From positions 1,984,001 through 2,048,000 of the forward strand of contig NZ_JQNQ01000001.1 of the NCBI RefSeq assembly GCF_000745315.1: a DNA stretch of 64,000 nucleotides, given 5' to 3'. Made by a program: the position numbers and the translations under genes. This document shows, one piece after another, positions 8,618-16,582 of the stretch. The DNA is from Salegentibacter sp. Hel_I_6. GTDB taxonomy: Bacteria; Bacteroidota; Bacteroidia; Flavobacteriales; Flavobacteriaceae. The notes beneath the pieces are model-generated. The model did not search any database and had not been told where the DNA came from. It saw nothing but the letters and a program-made list of their open reading frames with translations. Position 1 is the stretch's first letter. Each line of letters begins with the position of its first letter.

Positions 8618-9754
8618 ATGATCAACAAACGGCTTTTAGTAAAGAACCTACTCGCTCACAACGACGAGAACAGCTTTTACGACAAAAAGCTGAAGCTCAA
8701 TAATGGCGAAAGAGAAGGAAAAGCTAAGTTTTTAAAGCATGTTTGTGCGCTCTCCAACTCAAACCCTGAAAATAATTCTTATATCGTTATCGGGGTTAAA
8801 GATGAAGACAATAGCATTGTTGGTACCGACTTTTTTGACGACAGTAAAATTCAAAACCTTGTAAATGCTTATTTGAGTAATCCGCCGTTAATTTCTTATG
8901 AAAATATCCCTTTTCCGCATTTACCGGGAAACCTGGTGGTGGGTTTGGTGAGTATTAGGCCAAATCACGGGAAAATATGTTCGCTTAAAAAGAATATCTG
9001 GAAGTATTACGGAGGTTCGGTTTTTCTTAGAGATGGCAGCATTAGTATGCCTAAGGTTTTTGGTGTGGAGATCACCGATGTGAATTCAGAAATAGTAAAT
9101 TCTATAGAAAAACACTCGCATAATAATATTGAATTAACGCTGGATGGAGTATTTGATTTTCTTCAGAAAAGAAAAGATTATAACGCCACTTATAAAGTTT
9201 TTAAAGAATACTTCGTGGTTTGTTGGGCTGGGAAAAAGATTCAGGCAAAACACGAAACTTTTTATTCCAGGGTAGATATAGAGCTCATCAACGAACAGGT
9301 AAAATTGTTTTATTCAGATTTAGACCAGGTGAGCATTAGCCTAACGAACGATGAGTTTAAAATTTTGGAATATGTGCAGTTAGGATTACACGATAAATAT
9401 CAGTTTTATCCGTTGGAGGAAGTCACGATCATTTTCAAAGACAGCGTGAATTACGATATAGAAAGCAAGTTGTTATTTGAGCCACCAGAATTCGACAAAA
9501 AAACGCTTCATCATATTTACAACATAAATAGCAAGTTGGTAGAAAGGCTAAAAAAGAAGCTTCCGTTAGATAAGCAACAAACTAAAGACCTTAAAAATTT
9601 ACCTTCAACTTATTTACTTTGCTATTTAAATAACTTTGAACAGGCAATAGATAAACTGGAAGAAGCAAAACCGTTTTTAAAGGATTATAGCCAGGAAATT
9701 TATAATTATTATAAAGAAAGTATGCGAATTTTAAGAAAAGTAAAATACAATTAA
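8618..9754 (+). CDS. AlbA_2 (Schlafen-like) domain protein
   Basis: The 378 residues begin with an AlbA_2/Schlafen-type domain (about 15-150: LKLNNGEREGKAKFLKHVCA, then SYIVIGVKDEDNSIVGTDF), the fold often annotated as 'ATP-binding protein' or putative DNA-binding domain. The C-terminal 220 residues (YNATYKVFKEYFVVCWAGKK, later LPSTYLLCYLNNFEQAIDKL) match nothing I recognise. There is no signal peptide or membrane segment. It ends one base before the ATG of a PPP-type phosphatase gene (TAA-T-ATG), so the two are surely translated from one message. AlbA_2 proteins include regulators and nuclease-like proteins; no function is known here. Confidence 0.75.
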   Translation: MINKRLLVKNLLAHNDENSFYDKKLKLNNGEREGKAKFLKHVCALSNSNPENNSYIVIGVKDEDNSIVGTDFFDDSKIQNLVNAYLSNPPLISYENIPFPHLPGNLVVGLVSIRPNHGKICSLKKNIWKYYGGSVFLRDGSISMPKVFGVEITDVNSEIVNSIEKHSHNNIELTLDGVFDFLQKRKDYNATYKVFKEYFVVCWAGKKIQAKHETFYSRVDIELINEQVKLFYSDLDQVSISLTNDEFKILEYVQLGLHDKYQFYPLEEVTIIFKDSVNYDIESKLLFEPPEFDKKTLHHIYNINSKLVERLKKKLPLDKQQTKDLKNLPSTYLLCYLNNFEQAIDKLEEAKPFLKDYSQEIYNYYKESMRILRKVKYN

Positions 9755-9755
9755 T

Positions 9756-10484
9756 ATGGGCCGAAGCATAGCTATTGGAGACATTCACGGCGGATTAAAA
9801 GCATTAATACAATTGCTGGAAAAAATAGAACTTACTCCAGAAGACGAACTTATTTTCCTGGGAGATTATGTAGATGGCTGGAGCGATTCAGCCAATGTGG
9901 TTTCATACCTAATAGATCTCGCCAGGCAAAATACCTGTATTTTTTTAAGAGGAAATCACGACGATCTCACCCATAAATGGCTGGTAACAGGTAATCTTAA
10001 TGAAAAATGGCTGGAACATGGCGGGCAATCCAGTATTGATGCTTACAGGAATTTTTCTTCGGAAGAAAAGAATCAACACATCGAGTTTTACGAGCAGATG
10101 CTAAATTATTATGTAGATAAAAAAAATAGACTTTTTGTACACGCCGGGTTTACCAACCAACACGGGCCAGAGCAAGAGTACCATGAAACCGGTTTTTACT
10201 GGGATAGAACATTGTGGGAAATGGCACTATCACTCGATAAGAATATAAAACCTGACGATATAAATTACCCGAAACGCCTTCAAATCTTTGAAGAAATCTT
10301 TATAGGGCATACCCCGGTAACCCGAATTAATAAAGATGAACCTGTAAAAAAAGCAAACATCTGGAATGTAGATACTGGCGCTGCATTTATGGGTAAATTA
10401 TCTGCCATAGATGTAAATTCAAAGGAAATCTGGCAAAGTGAACCTGTTTTTAAGCTCTATCCCAATGAAGAAGGGAGAAATTAA
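9756..10484 (+). CDS. Metallophosphoesterase (PPP-type Ser/Thr phosphatase or Ap4A hydrolase)
   Basis: The 242 residues carry the PPP-family metal site in order: GDIHGG (about 8-13), GDYVDGW (about 36-42), RGNHDD (about 69-74), a His in LFVHAGF and GHTPV near 187. Such bacterial enzymes hydrolyse phosphoserine/threonine or diadenosine tetraphosphate. The short size and the missing extra domains do not allow a choice. It follows the AlbA_2 gene with a one-base gap. After its stop, 10485-10652 holds a putative promoter for the desaturase gene. Confidence 0.88.
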   Translation: MGRSIAIGDIHGGLKALIQLLEKIELTPEDELIFLGDYVDGWSDSANVVSYLIDLARQNTCIFLRGNHDDLTHKWLVTGNLNEKWLEHGGQSSIDAYRNFSSEEKNQHIEFYEQMLNYYVDKKNRLFVHAGFTNQHGPEQEYHETGFYWDRTLWEMALSLDKNIKPDDINYPKRLQIFEEIFIGHTPVTRINKDEPVKKANIWNVDTGAAFMGKLSAIDVNSKEIWQSEPVFKLYPNEEGRN

Positions 10485-10517
10485 GAGGATTTTACCACAA
10501 AACGCGTTTTCTCTTTA

Positions 10518-10525
10518 TATCTTTG
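10518..10525 (+). promoter_or_regulatory. Putative -7 box for the acyl-ACP desaturase gene
   Basis: TATCTTTG matches the Bacteroidota -7 consensus TAnnTTTG. No clear -33 TTG is present. If used, the transcript has a leader of about 120 bases before the ATG at 10653. Confidence 0.35.
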
Positions 10526-10652
10526 TAATTAAAGGATTTTGACATTTATTTGTATTCAACATTCTTAGATATAATATTTTAAGTGAATTTTATATTGATC
10601 AATAGATTAATCCCTGCAGATTTTTTAAATTTCTGCTTCAAAAAAAATCAAA

Positions 10653-11657
10653 ATGGCCCTGGACAATATTAGACTAGAAGTAATGAAAACCGTTGAAAAA
10701 CAGGTAGATGGTTTCATTGAAAAGTATCTTATTCCCGTAGAAGAAATTTGGCAACCTACAGATCTTCTTCCTAATTTACAGAAGGAAAATTATGTAGATG
10801 AGCTTACCCAAATTAGGGAAGAAGCCAAAGAGTTGGAATATGATTTCTGGGTAGTTTTAGTTGCTGATATGGTGACCGAAGAAGCTTTACCAACCTATGA
10901 ATCCTGGTTAATGGATATGGAAGGTGTTAAACAGCACGGGAAAAGCCGTGGGGAAGAAAACGCCTGGTCTAAATGGGTTCGTCACTGGACTGGAGAGGAA
11001 AATCGCCATGGAGATACGCTTAATAAATACCTTTATCTATCTGGCCGAGTAAATATGCGTGAGATTGAAAAAACCACACAGTATTTAATCAGTGATGGTT
11101 TTGATATTGGTACTGGTCGTGATCCTTATAAAAACTTTGTATATACCAGTTTTCAGGAATTGGCAACCAATATTTCACATAAACGTGTAGGGCAACTAGC
11201 CAAGAAAAAAGGCAATAAAATGCTTGGGAAAATGTGTAATATCATTGCGGGAGACGAGATGAGGCATTATATGGCTTATCGGGAATTTGTAAAGACTATT
11301 TTTGAACATGACCCTAGTGAAATGATGTTGGCTTTTCACGATATGATGAAAAAGAAAATTGTAATGCCAGCTCAATTTATTCGCGAAAGCGGACAGGGGA
11401 TTGCTGAAGCTTTTGAAAACTTCTCCAATGCCGCACAAAGACTTGGTGTTTACACTACATACGATTATATAGAAATACTTGAGAAGCTTAACGGTTATTG
11501 GGAAATTGACAAAATGCGCTCTTTAACAGATGAGGCTGAAAAAGCAAGAGATTATTTAATGAAATTACCAGACAGAATGCGAAGAATTGCAGGAAGAATG
11601 GCTATCCCAGAAGATCAACACACCTTTAAGTGGGTTGAAGCCAACGGAAGACTATAA
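10653..11657 (+). CDS. Acyl-[acyl-carrier-protein] desaturase (soluble di-iron)
   Basis: The 334 residues match the soluble plant/actinobacterial type acyl-ACP desaturase. Both di-iron motifs are present: EENRH near 114 and DEMRH near 202, each within a helical bundle. The enzyme inserts a double bond into acyl chains on ACP using O2 and reduced ferredoxin, in the cytoplasm. No desaturase partner gene is adjacent. It stands alone, with a possible long leader upstream and a strong terminator downstream. The position of the double bond cannot be told from sequence. Confidence 0.92.
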   Translation: MALDNIRLEVMKTVEKQVDGFIEKYLIPVEEIWQPTDLLPNLQKENYVDELTQIREEAKELEYDFWVVLVADMVTEEALPTYESWLMDMEGVKQHGKSRGEENAWSKWVRHWTGEENRHGDTLNKYLYLSGRVNMREIEKTTQYLISDGFDIGTGRDPYKNFVYTSFQELATNISHKRVGQLAKKKGNKMLGKMCNIIAGDEMRHYMAYREFVKTIFEHDPSEMMLAFHDMMKKKIVMPAQFIRESGQGIAEAFENFSNAAQRLGVYTTYDYIEILEKLNGYWEIDKMRSLTDEAEKARDYLMKLPDRMRRIAGRMAIPEDQHTFKWVEANGRL

Positions 11658-11680
11658 TTTCTGAACACATTATAAAACAA

Positions 11681-11709
11681 AACCCGCTTCAATTGAAGCG
11701 GGTTTTTTA
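11681..11709 (+). terminator. Intrinsic terminator between convergent genes
   Basis: A perfect 10-base stem AACCCGCTTC (11681-11690) / GAAGCGGGTT (11695-11704) with AATT loop and a T-run. The minus strand is also T-rich after the stem, so it can serve both the desaturase gene and the convergent ykvA-like gene. Confidence 0.92.
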
Positions 11710-11740
11710 TTGAGCTATTATAATTTGTGTTCAATAGTGC

Positions 11741-12133
11741 TTAAGCAGCATTTCTCTTCCAAACTTTATAAGAGATCAGGTCTTTTTCAATTAGGTTAAG
11801 ACAGAAAGCAACTACCGCTGCATCATCCAAATACCCAATAATTGGAATAAAATCTGGAATCAGATCTATAGGCGATAGTACATAAAGTAGCGCACCACCA
11901 ATTGCGGCCACTACATTAAATGGCACTTCCCTATAATTTCCATTTGCATAATCTCTTAGCAAATTAAAAAGTAGTTGCGCATCGTCAACATAACGTTGCA
12001 ATTTCCCTTTATTTTCAAACTTAGATTTTATGGCTTCCTCATCTTCCAGAACATCGTTTATATCCTCTTCTTCAAAGTCTTCCTGTCGCTTTTTATGCTC
12101 TTCCTTAATTTTTTCCTTATCAATTTTACTCAT
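11741..12133 (-). CDS. YkvA/DUF1232 family protein
   Basis: The 130 residues have a charged N-terminal half (KEKIKEEHKKRQEDFEEEDI) and a DUF1232 domain at about 65-120 (GALLYVLSPIDLIPDFIPII), whose SPIDLIPDFIP motif is diagnostic. The domain has two hydrophobic stretches and is probably membrane associated. No function is established for the family. It is a single gene converging on the desaturase gene and sharing its terminator. Confidence 0.85.
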   Translation of the reverse strand: MSKIDKEKIKEEHKKRQEDFEEEDINDVLEDEEAIKSKFENKGKLQRYVDDAQLLFNLLRDYANGNYREVPFNVVAAIGGALLYVLSPIDLIPDFIPIIGYLDDAAVVAFCLNLIEKDLISYKVWKRNAA

Positions 12134-12207
12134 TGTTCATTTTTTTGATGCCCACAAAATATAAAATAATTATTGAAGGCTTAATTAGGGAAATGCTAAA
12201 ATCTGAT

Positions 12208-12247
12208 AAAAAAATAAACCCCACAGCTTTTTAAATACTGTGAGGTT
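12208..12247 (-). terminator. Intrinsic terminator after the ALDH gene
   Basis: CCCCACAG (12219-12226) / CTGTGAGG (12238-12245) form a stem with one G-T pair. On the minus strand it is followed by TTTATTTTTTTA. It lies about 165 bases after the ALDH stop, with a repeat element in between. Confidence 0.65.
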
Positions 12248-12286
12248 TTAAGATTTTAGAAATCAAGACTTCCAAATTAGGCTAAC

Positions 12287-12377
12287 TCCGTCATTCTGTC
12301 CCGAAGCTTCGGGGTTATTTCAGAATCTAAGTTTTTTTATCTACATACTAGACCCTGAAACGAGTTCAGGGTGACGA
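12287..12377. repeat. Dispersed palindromic repeat element (TCATTCTG/TTCAGGGTGACG type)
   Basis: The block contains CCCGAAGCTTCGGG (palindrome, 12300-12313), TTTCAGAATCTAA and, after a T-rich linker, ACCCTGAAACGAGTTCAGGGTGACG, which folds into a stem (CCCTGAA/TTCAGGG). Related pieces lie at 27128-27180 and 47038-47137, always between genes. It is a non-coding interspersed repeat, not a gene. Confidence 0.65.
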
Positions 12378-12411
12378 CTACAATAACTTTTCAAAAAGTC
12401 CCTAAAGATCT

Positions 12412-13965
12412 TTACAGATCGAATTTAATACCCTGCGCCAACGGCAGCTCGGTAGTATAATTAATAGTATTTGTTTGTCTTCGCATATAGACTTTCCAGG
12501 CATCAGACCCAGATTCTCTTCCTCCACCGGTTTCTTTTTCACCGCCAAAAGCGCCACCAATTTCAGCACCGGAAGTTCCAATATTCACATTCGCAATCCC
12601 ACAATCTGAACCTTCTACAGAAAGAAAACGCTCGGCTTCCCTTAAATTGTTGGTCATAATTGCTGAAGAAAGTCCCTGTACTACTCCATTTTGTAATTCA
12701 AGCGCATTAGAAACATCTCCAGAATATTTCATAATATAAAGCACCGGTGCAAAAGTTTCGTGCTGTACTATCTTAAATTCATTTTTTGCTTCGGCAATGG
12801 CTGGTTTTACGTAGCATCCGCTTTCATAACCTTCGCCTTCCAAAACACCACCTTCAACTAAGATCTTACCTCCTTCTTCCACAACTTTATCTAAAGCGCT
12901 TTGATAATTTTTTACCGCATCTTTATCGATAAGCGGTCCCACGTGATTATTTTCATCTAATGGGTTTCCAATACGCAATTGTTTATAAGCTTTAACAATC
13001 GCATCTTTTACTTTATCATAAATAGATTCGTGAATAATCAATCTTCGGGTAGAAGTACAACGCTGTCCGCAAGTTCCCACGGCCCCAAATACCGCACCGA
13101 TTACCGTATTTTTAATATCGGCATCTGGAGTTACAATTATGGCGTTATTTCCTCCTAATTCAAGAAGCGATTTTCCTAACCTTGCGGCAACTGCCTGGGC
13201 AACTATTTTTCCCATTCTAATAGAACCAGTAGCCGAAATTAACGGCACTCGTTTATCGTTGGTCATCATCTCACCCACTTTATAATCGCCGGTGATCAAT
13301 GAAGAAATCCCTGCCGGAACATTGTTTTCAGCAAAAACTCGAGCGGCAATATTTTGACAGGCCACAGAAGTTAATGGAGTCTTCTCTGATCCCTTCCAAA
13401 CGCAAGCATCTCCACAAACCCACGCCAAAGCGGTATTCCACGACCAAACCGCAACCGGAAAGTTAAATGCCGAGATAATTCCAACTACTCCTAGCGGGTG
13501 GTATTGCTCATACATTCTATGCCCGGGGCGTTCAGAGTGCATGGTTAACCCGTGTAGCTGGCGGGAAAGTCCCACTGCGAAATCGCAGATATCTATCATT
13601 TCCTGAACTTCGCCCAAACCTTCCTGGTAAGATTTTCCCATTTCGTAAGAAACCAATTTCCCCAAAGGCTCTTTTAATCTTCTTAATTCATCATTGAACT
13701 GGCGAACCACTTCACCGCGCTGAGGTGCCGGCCAGGTGCGCCATTCTTTAAAACCTGCAGTAGCAGTAGTAATTACTTTATCGTAATCTTCTTTGGTGGT
13801 CGCTTTTACTTTTCCAATTAAAGCGCCGTCTACAGGAGAATAAGATTCAATTACTTCGCCACTACTAAAAAAATCTTTCCCGGTAGAAGTTCCATTATTG
13901 GTTTCCTGTAAACCAAGATCCTTTAAAGCTTGTTTAATTCCGAATTTCTCTGCTATTTCACTCAT
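12412..13965 (-). CDS. Aldehyde dehydrogenase, antiquitin (ALDH7) type
   Basis: The 517 residues are an NAD(P)-dependent aldehyde dehydrogenase of the ALDH7/antiquitin class: FNFPVAVW near 166, catalytic Glu in LELGGNNA, catalytic Cys in GQRCTSTRR and the C-terminal GGEKETGGGRESGSDAWK. Antiquitins oxidise 2-aminoadipate 6-semialdehyde in lysine degradation, which is the likely role. A second possibility is 2-aminomuconate semialdehyde, because the 3-hydroxyanthranilate dioxygenase gene is 61 bases upstream on the same strand, but the sequence looks like ALDH7 rather than ALDH8. The enzyme is cytoplasmic. Family call secure, substrate inferred. Confidence 0.87.
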   Translation of the reverse strand: MSEIAEKFGIKQALKDLGLQETNNGTSTGKDFFSSGEVIESYSPVDGALIGKVKATTKEDYDKVITTATAGFKEWRTWPAPQRGEVVRQFNDELRRLKEPLGKLVSYEMGKSYQEGLGEVQEMIDICDFAVGLSRQLHGLTMHSERPGHRMYEQYHPLGVVGIISAFNFPVAVWSWNTALAWVCGDACVWKGSEKTPLTSVACQNIAARVFAENNVPAGISSLITGDYKVGEMMTNDKRVPLISATGSIRMGKIVAQAVAARLGKSLLELGGNNAIIVTPDADIKNTVIGAVFGAVGTCGQRCTSTRRLIIHESIYDKVKDAIVKAYKQLRIGNPLDENNHVGPLIDKDAVKNYQSALDKVVEEGGKILVEGGVLEGEGYESGCYVKPAIAEAKNEFKIVQHETFAPVLYIMKYSGDVSNALELQNGVVQGLSSAIMTNNLREAERFLSVEGSDCGIANVNIGTSGAEIGGAFGGEKETGGGRESGSDAWKVYMRRQTNTINYTTELPLAQGIKFDL

Positions 13966-14026
13966 TAATTTGTAAATTTTATCTGTTCTTTTGTGTGTTT
14001 CCTGCTAAAATACTAAATTTTTAACG

Positions 14027-14569
14027 CTAATCTGTCCCGGCAACATAACGTTCGTCTACCGGCATCACTTCCCCGCAGTTATCGCAGGTTCGCAAGTCTT
14101 TGCTTCCGTAGAAATGCTTAAAATGTTTTAGAAAATCTTTCTCAATATCGGTTAAGGGAAAATAGACTTCATACAATTTATGGTTACAATTATCGCAATA
14201 CCATAAAAGTCCATCCTTAGCATCAATTTGTACTCGTTTTCGTTCTACCACTAGACCAATAGAACCTTCTTTTCTCACCGGCGAATGTGGTACTTTTCCG
14301 GGATGCAGGTACATATCTCCTGGGCCCAATTGCATTGTCTTCTTCTCCCCATCTTCCTGAATATGAACTTCTATTTCACCTTCTAACTGGTAAAAAAGCT
14401 CTTCTGTCTCGTTATAATGATAATCTTTGCGGGCGTTGGGCCCGGCCACTACCATCACAATGTAATCTTCAGATTCTTTATAAAGATTTCGGTTACCAAC
14501 CGGCGGTTTAAGCGATTCGCGGTTTTGCTCAACCCATTTATTAAGGTTAAAAGGTTTATTTACTGCCAT
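14027..14569 (-). CDS. nbaC: 3-hydroxyanthranilate 3,4-dioxygenase
   Basis: The 180 residues form a cupin: metal ligands are expected in KDYHYNETEE (His, Glu) and LHPGKVPHSP (His). The C-terminal part has a rubredoxin-like pair of CxxC motifs (CDNCNH near 125, CDNCGE near 161), typical of the bacterial enzyme. It opens the ring of 3-hydroxyanthranilate in the kynurenine pathway, giving the precursor of quinolinate and NAD or of further tryptophan degradation. It lies upstream of the ALDH gene on the same strand. No other kynurenine gene is within the window. Confidence 0.93.
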   Translation of the reverse strand: MAVNKPFNLNKWVEQNRESLKPPVGNRNLYKESEDYIVMVVAGPNARKDYHYNETEELFYQLEGEIEVHIQEDGEKKTMQLGPGDMYLHPGKVPHSPVRKEGSIGLVVERKRVQIDAKDGLLWYCDNCNHKLYEVYFPLTDIEKDFLKHFKHFYGSKDLRTCDNCGEVMPVDERYVAGTD

Positions 14570-14639
14570 GATTTCAAAATTATATTGCTTAAAATTACAA
14601 CTTAAAGCTCGAAGAAAAGGATGATTTTCTTATCTTTTT

Positions 14640-14718
14640 GGGCGCCTTAACGGGCTATTCGCTGCAATTCCTCGTCGCCACTAGGCGACTGCGGGATTTA
14701 CGCTGCTATCCCTGGCGC
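14640..14718. repeat. GC-rich intergenic element with internal stem
   Basis: This 79-base block is clearly richer in G+C than its surroundings. It starts GGGCGCC, ends TGGCGC, and holds a perfect stem GTCGCC (14674-14679) / GGCGAC (14684-14689) around ACTA. The arms share GCTGCAATTCCT / GGGATTTACGCTGCTATCCC-like words. I know similar blocks as repeats in many Flavobacteriaceae genomes. No ORF, no T-run. It sits in the divergent gap before the asparaginase gene. Confidence 0.6.
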
Positions 14719-14770
14719 AAGCTTAAAATTTTATACAAATGCTTATCTTCGGCTGAAAATCACACTTTTT

Positions 14771-15850
14771 ATGAAAAAAATTTTCCTTTTATTCAGTTTA
14801 TCACTCTTTTTAGCCTGCAATACTTCAGCTGAAAAAGAAACCAAAACAAGTCAAAATTCAGAAACCCAAAAAGATCAGGATTCCGTAGAAAATTTCGGAA
14901 TTGTAATTCATGGTGGGGCCGGGACGATTTTAAAAGAAAATATGAGCGACTCTTTAGAACAGGCTTATAAAGAAAAATTGGAAGAAGCTATAAGAACAGG
15001 TCACGAAATCCTGGCAAATGGAGGGACTGCGATAGAAGCTGTACAACGAACCATAAATATTATGGAAGATTCACCTTTATTTAATTCAGGAAAAGGTGCT
15101 GTATTTACTAACGACGGGAAAAACGAACTCGATGCTTCTATTATGGATGGGGAAACTTTAAATGCGGGTGCTATATCTGGAGTGACCACGGTTAAAAATC
15201 CTATAAATTTAGCCTGGGAAGTGATGGAAAATTCAGAGCATGTGATGCTTTCAGGAAAAGGTGCTGAAACCTTTGCAGAGCAACGCGGATTAGAAATTGT
15301 AGATCCTGAATATTTCTATACCGAAAACCGATTTAAAAGTTTAGAACGTTTAAAGGAAAGAGATTCAGAAAAAACTGAGTTGGATCACGATGGGAAGACT
15401 GCTTTTATAGATCCATTTATTAAAGATTCTAAATTTGGTACGGTTGGTTGTGCCGCTTTAGACAAAAATGGAAACCTGGCCGCAGGAACCTCAACCGGCG
15501 GAATGACTAATAAAAAATGGGGCCGCATTGGTGATGCTCCAATAATTGGTGCCGGAACTTATGCCAACAATAAAACTGCTGCGATCTCGGCAACCGGCTG
15601 GGGAGAGTTTTTTATTCGCGGGGTGGTAGCTTATGATATTTCAGCATTGATGGAATATAAAGAAATGAGTCTCGCCGAAGCTTCAAAAGAGGTTATCCAG
15701 AATAAAAATCCCGAGCTTGGTGGGAGTGGCGGAATCATTGCTATAGATCACAATGGAAATGTGAGTATGGAATTTAATACCGCGGGAATGTACCGTGCAA
15801 AAATGAATAAAAACGGTGATTTGGAAATAGGAATTTATGAAGAAGAATAA
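14771..15850 (+). CDS. Isoaspartyl peptidase/L-asparaginase, lipoprotein form
   Basis: The 359 residues begin with a lipoprotein signal (MKKIFLLFSLSLFLAC, Cys 16), so the enzyme is exported. The rest is an N-terminal-nucleophile hydrolase of the plant-type asparaginase family: VIHGGAG near 47, and the autocleavage site KFGTVGC with nucleophile Thr 224, then GTSTGGMTNK and GAGTYA. The precursor should cut itself before Thr 224 into alpha and beta chains. The family removes isoaspartyl residues from dipeptides or hydrolyses asparagine. It stands alone, with a terminator downstream and a GC-rich repeat upstream. Confidence 0.9.
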   Translation: MKKIFLLFSLSLFLACNTSAEKETKTSQNSETQKDQDSVENFGIVIHGGAGTILKENMSDSLEQAYKEKLEEAIRTGHEILANGGTAIEAVQRTINIMEDSPLFNSGKGAVFTNDGKNELDASIMDGETLNAGAISGVTTVKNPINLAWEVMENSEHVMLSGKGAETFAEQRGLEIVDPEYFYTENRFKSLERLKERDSEKTELDHDGKTAFIDPFIKDSKFGTVGCAALDKNGNLAAGTSTGGMTNKKWGRIGDAPIIGAGTYANNKTAAISATGWGEFFIRGVVAYDISALMEYKEMSLAEASKEVIQNKNPELGGSGGIIAIDHNGNVSMEFNTAGMYRAKMNKNGDLEIGIYEEE

Positions 15851-15892
15851 AATTTTATAAAGTTAAAAACCGAAAATCTCACTTAAATATTT

Positions 15893-15929
15893 AAGGTTCG
15901 AAGAGCTGTTGCTTTTTGAACCTTTTTTT
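15893..15929 (+). terminator. Intrinsic terminator after the asparaginase gene
   Basis: AAGGTTC (15893-15899) / GAACCTT (15918-15924) form the stem, followed by a T-run. The loop is long (18 bases), partly closed by A-T pairs. The rest of 15930-16058 shows nothing further. Confidence 0.75.
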
Positions 15930-16058
15930 ATTGACCAATATGTAGGAGTTATTAAACTATTTCGGTTTGAATAAGTCCTAAACACAAAAGAAATCCAGCT
16001 CGTGTTAAATTAACAGTTAATTAAGTTTCGTTGGTTCGGTTTATTCGGAACTAAAACT

Positions 16059-16066
16059 TAGTTTTG
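16059..16066 (+). promoter_or_regulatory. -7 box of the RND efflux operon
   Basis: TAGTTTTG matches TAnnTTTG. Transcription should start near 16072, which makes the ATG at 16085 the real start of the regulator gene and rules out a TTG start at 16064. The -33 region is weak. Confidence 0.55.
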
Positions 16067-16084
16067 CGCGTTCAAATTATCAGA

Positions 16085-16570
16085 ATGAATAAACTAGAAT
16101 TAGAAGCGCATAAAACCAGGCTTATAGAAAAACTTGGAGTTCAGTTGGAAAAAGAGCATCAGCTCGCCCCTGTAGCTGCAAGAATTTTCGCCACCTTAAT
16201 TATGCTTGGTAAAAAAGGAAGCACTTTTGATCAATTAGTAGTAGATCTTAATGCAGGAAAAAGTACTGTGTCTACCCATTTGGAGCACTTGCAGGCTACT
16301 AATAAGGTTGAATATTATACAAAGCCAGGAGATCGCAAACGCTATTTTATCGTAAAAACAGATTTAATGGTGAACTATATTGATGAAATGACGGCCAAAT
16401 GGGAAGCACAAAAATGTATTCATGAAGAAGTGCTTGAATATAAAATGCTCATGAACCAACTTGATTCCAGCGATAACTTTGACCTGGAGTTTCAAAAAAG
16501 TTTACTCACCTTTCTCGATGAAGCCACCACTGCGGTTAATAAATTAAAGAAAAAGATCACCAATTCGTAA
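16085..16570 (+). CDS. GbsR/MarR family transcriptional regulator of the efflux operon
   Basis: The 161 residues (MNKLELEAHKTRLIEKLGVQ) contain a winged helix-turn-helix at about 20-100, with a recognition helix in LNAGKSTVSTHLEHLQATNK, then a helical C-terminal dimer region. It belongs to the GbsR-like branch of MarR regulators. It is the first gene of a run with the adaptor (12-base gap), pump and channel, so it very likely controls that operon, probably as an autoregulated repressor. I chose the ATG at 16085 because a -7 box covers the upstream TTG. Confidence 0.85.
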   Translation: MNKLELEAHKTRLIEKLGVQLEKEHQLAPVAARIFATLIMLGKKGSTFDQLVVDLNAGKSTVSTHLEHLQATNKVEYYTKPGDRKRYFIVKTDLMVNYIDEMTAKWEAQKCIHEEVLEYKMLMNQLDSSDNFDLEFQKSLLTFLDEATTAVNKLKKKITNS

Positions 16571-16582
16571 CTATCCTTAGCA

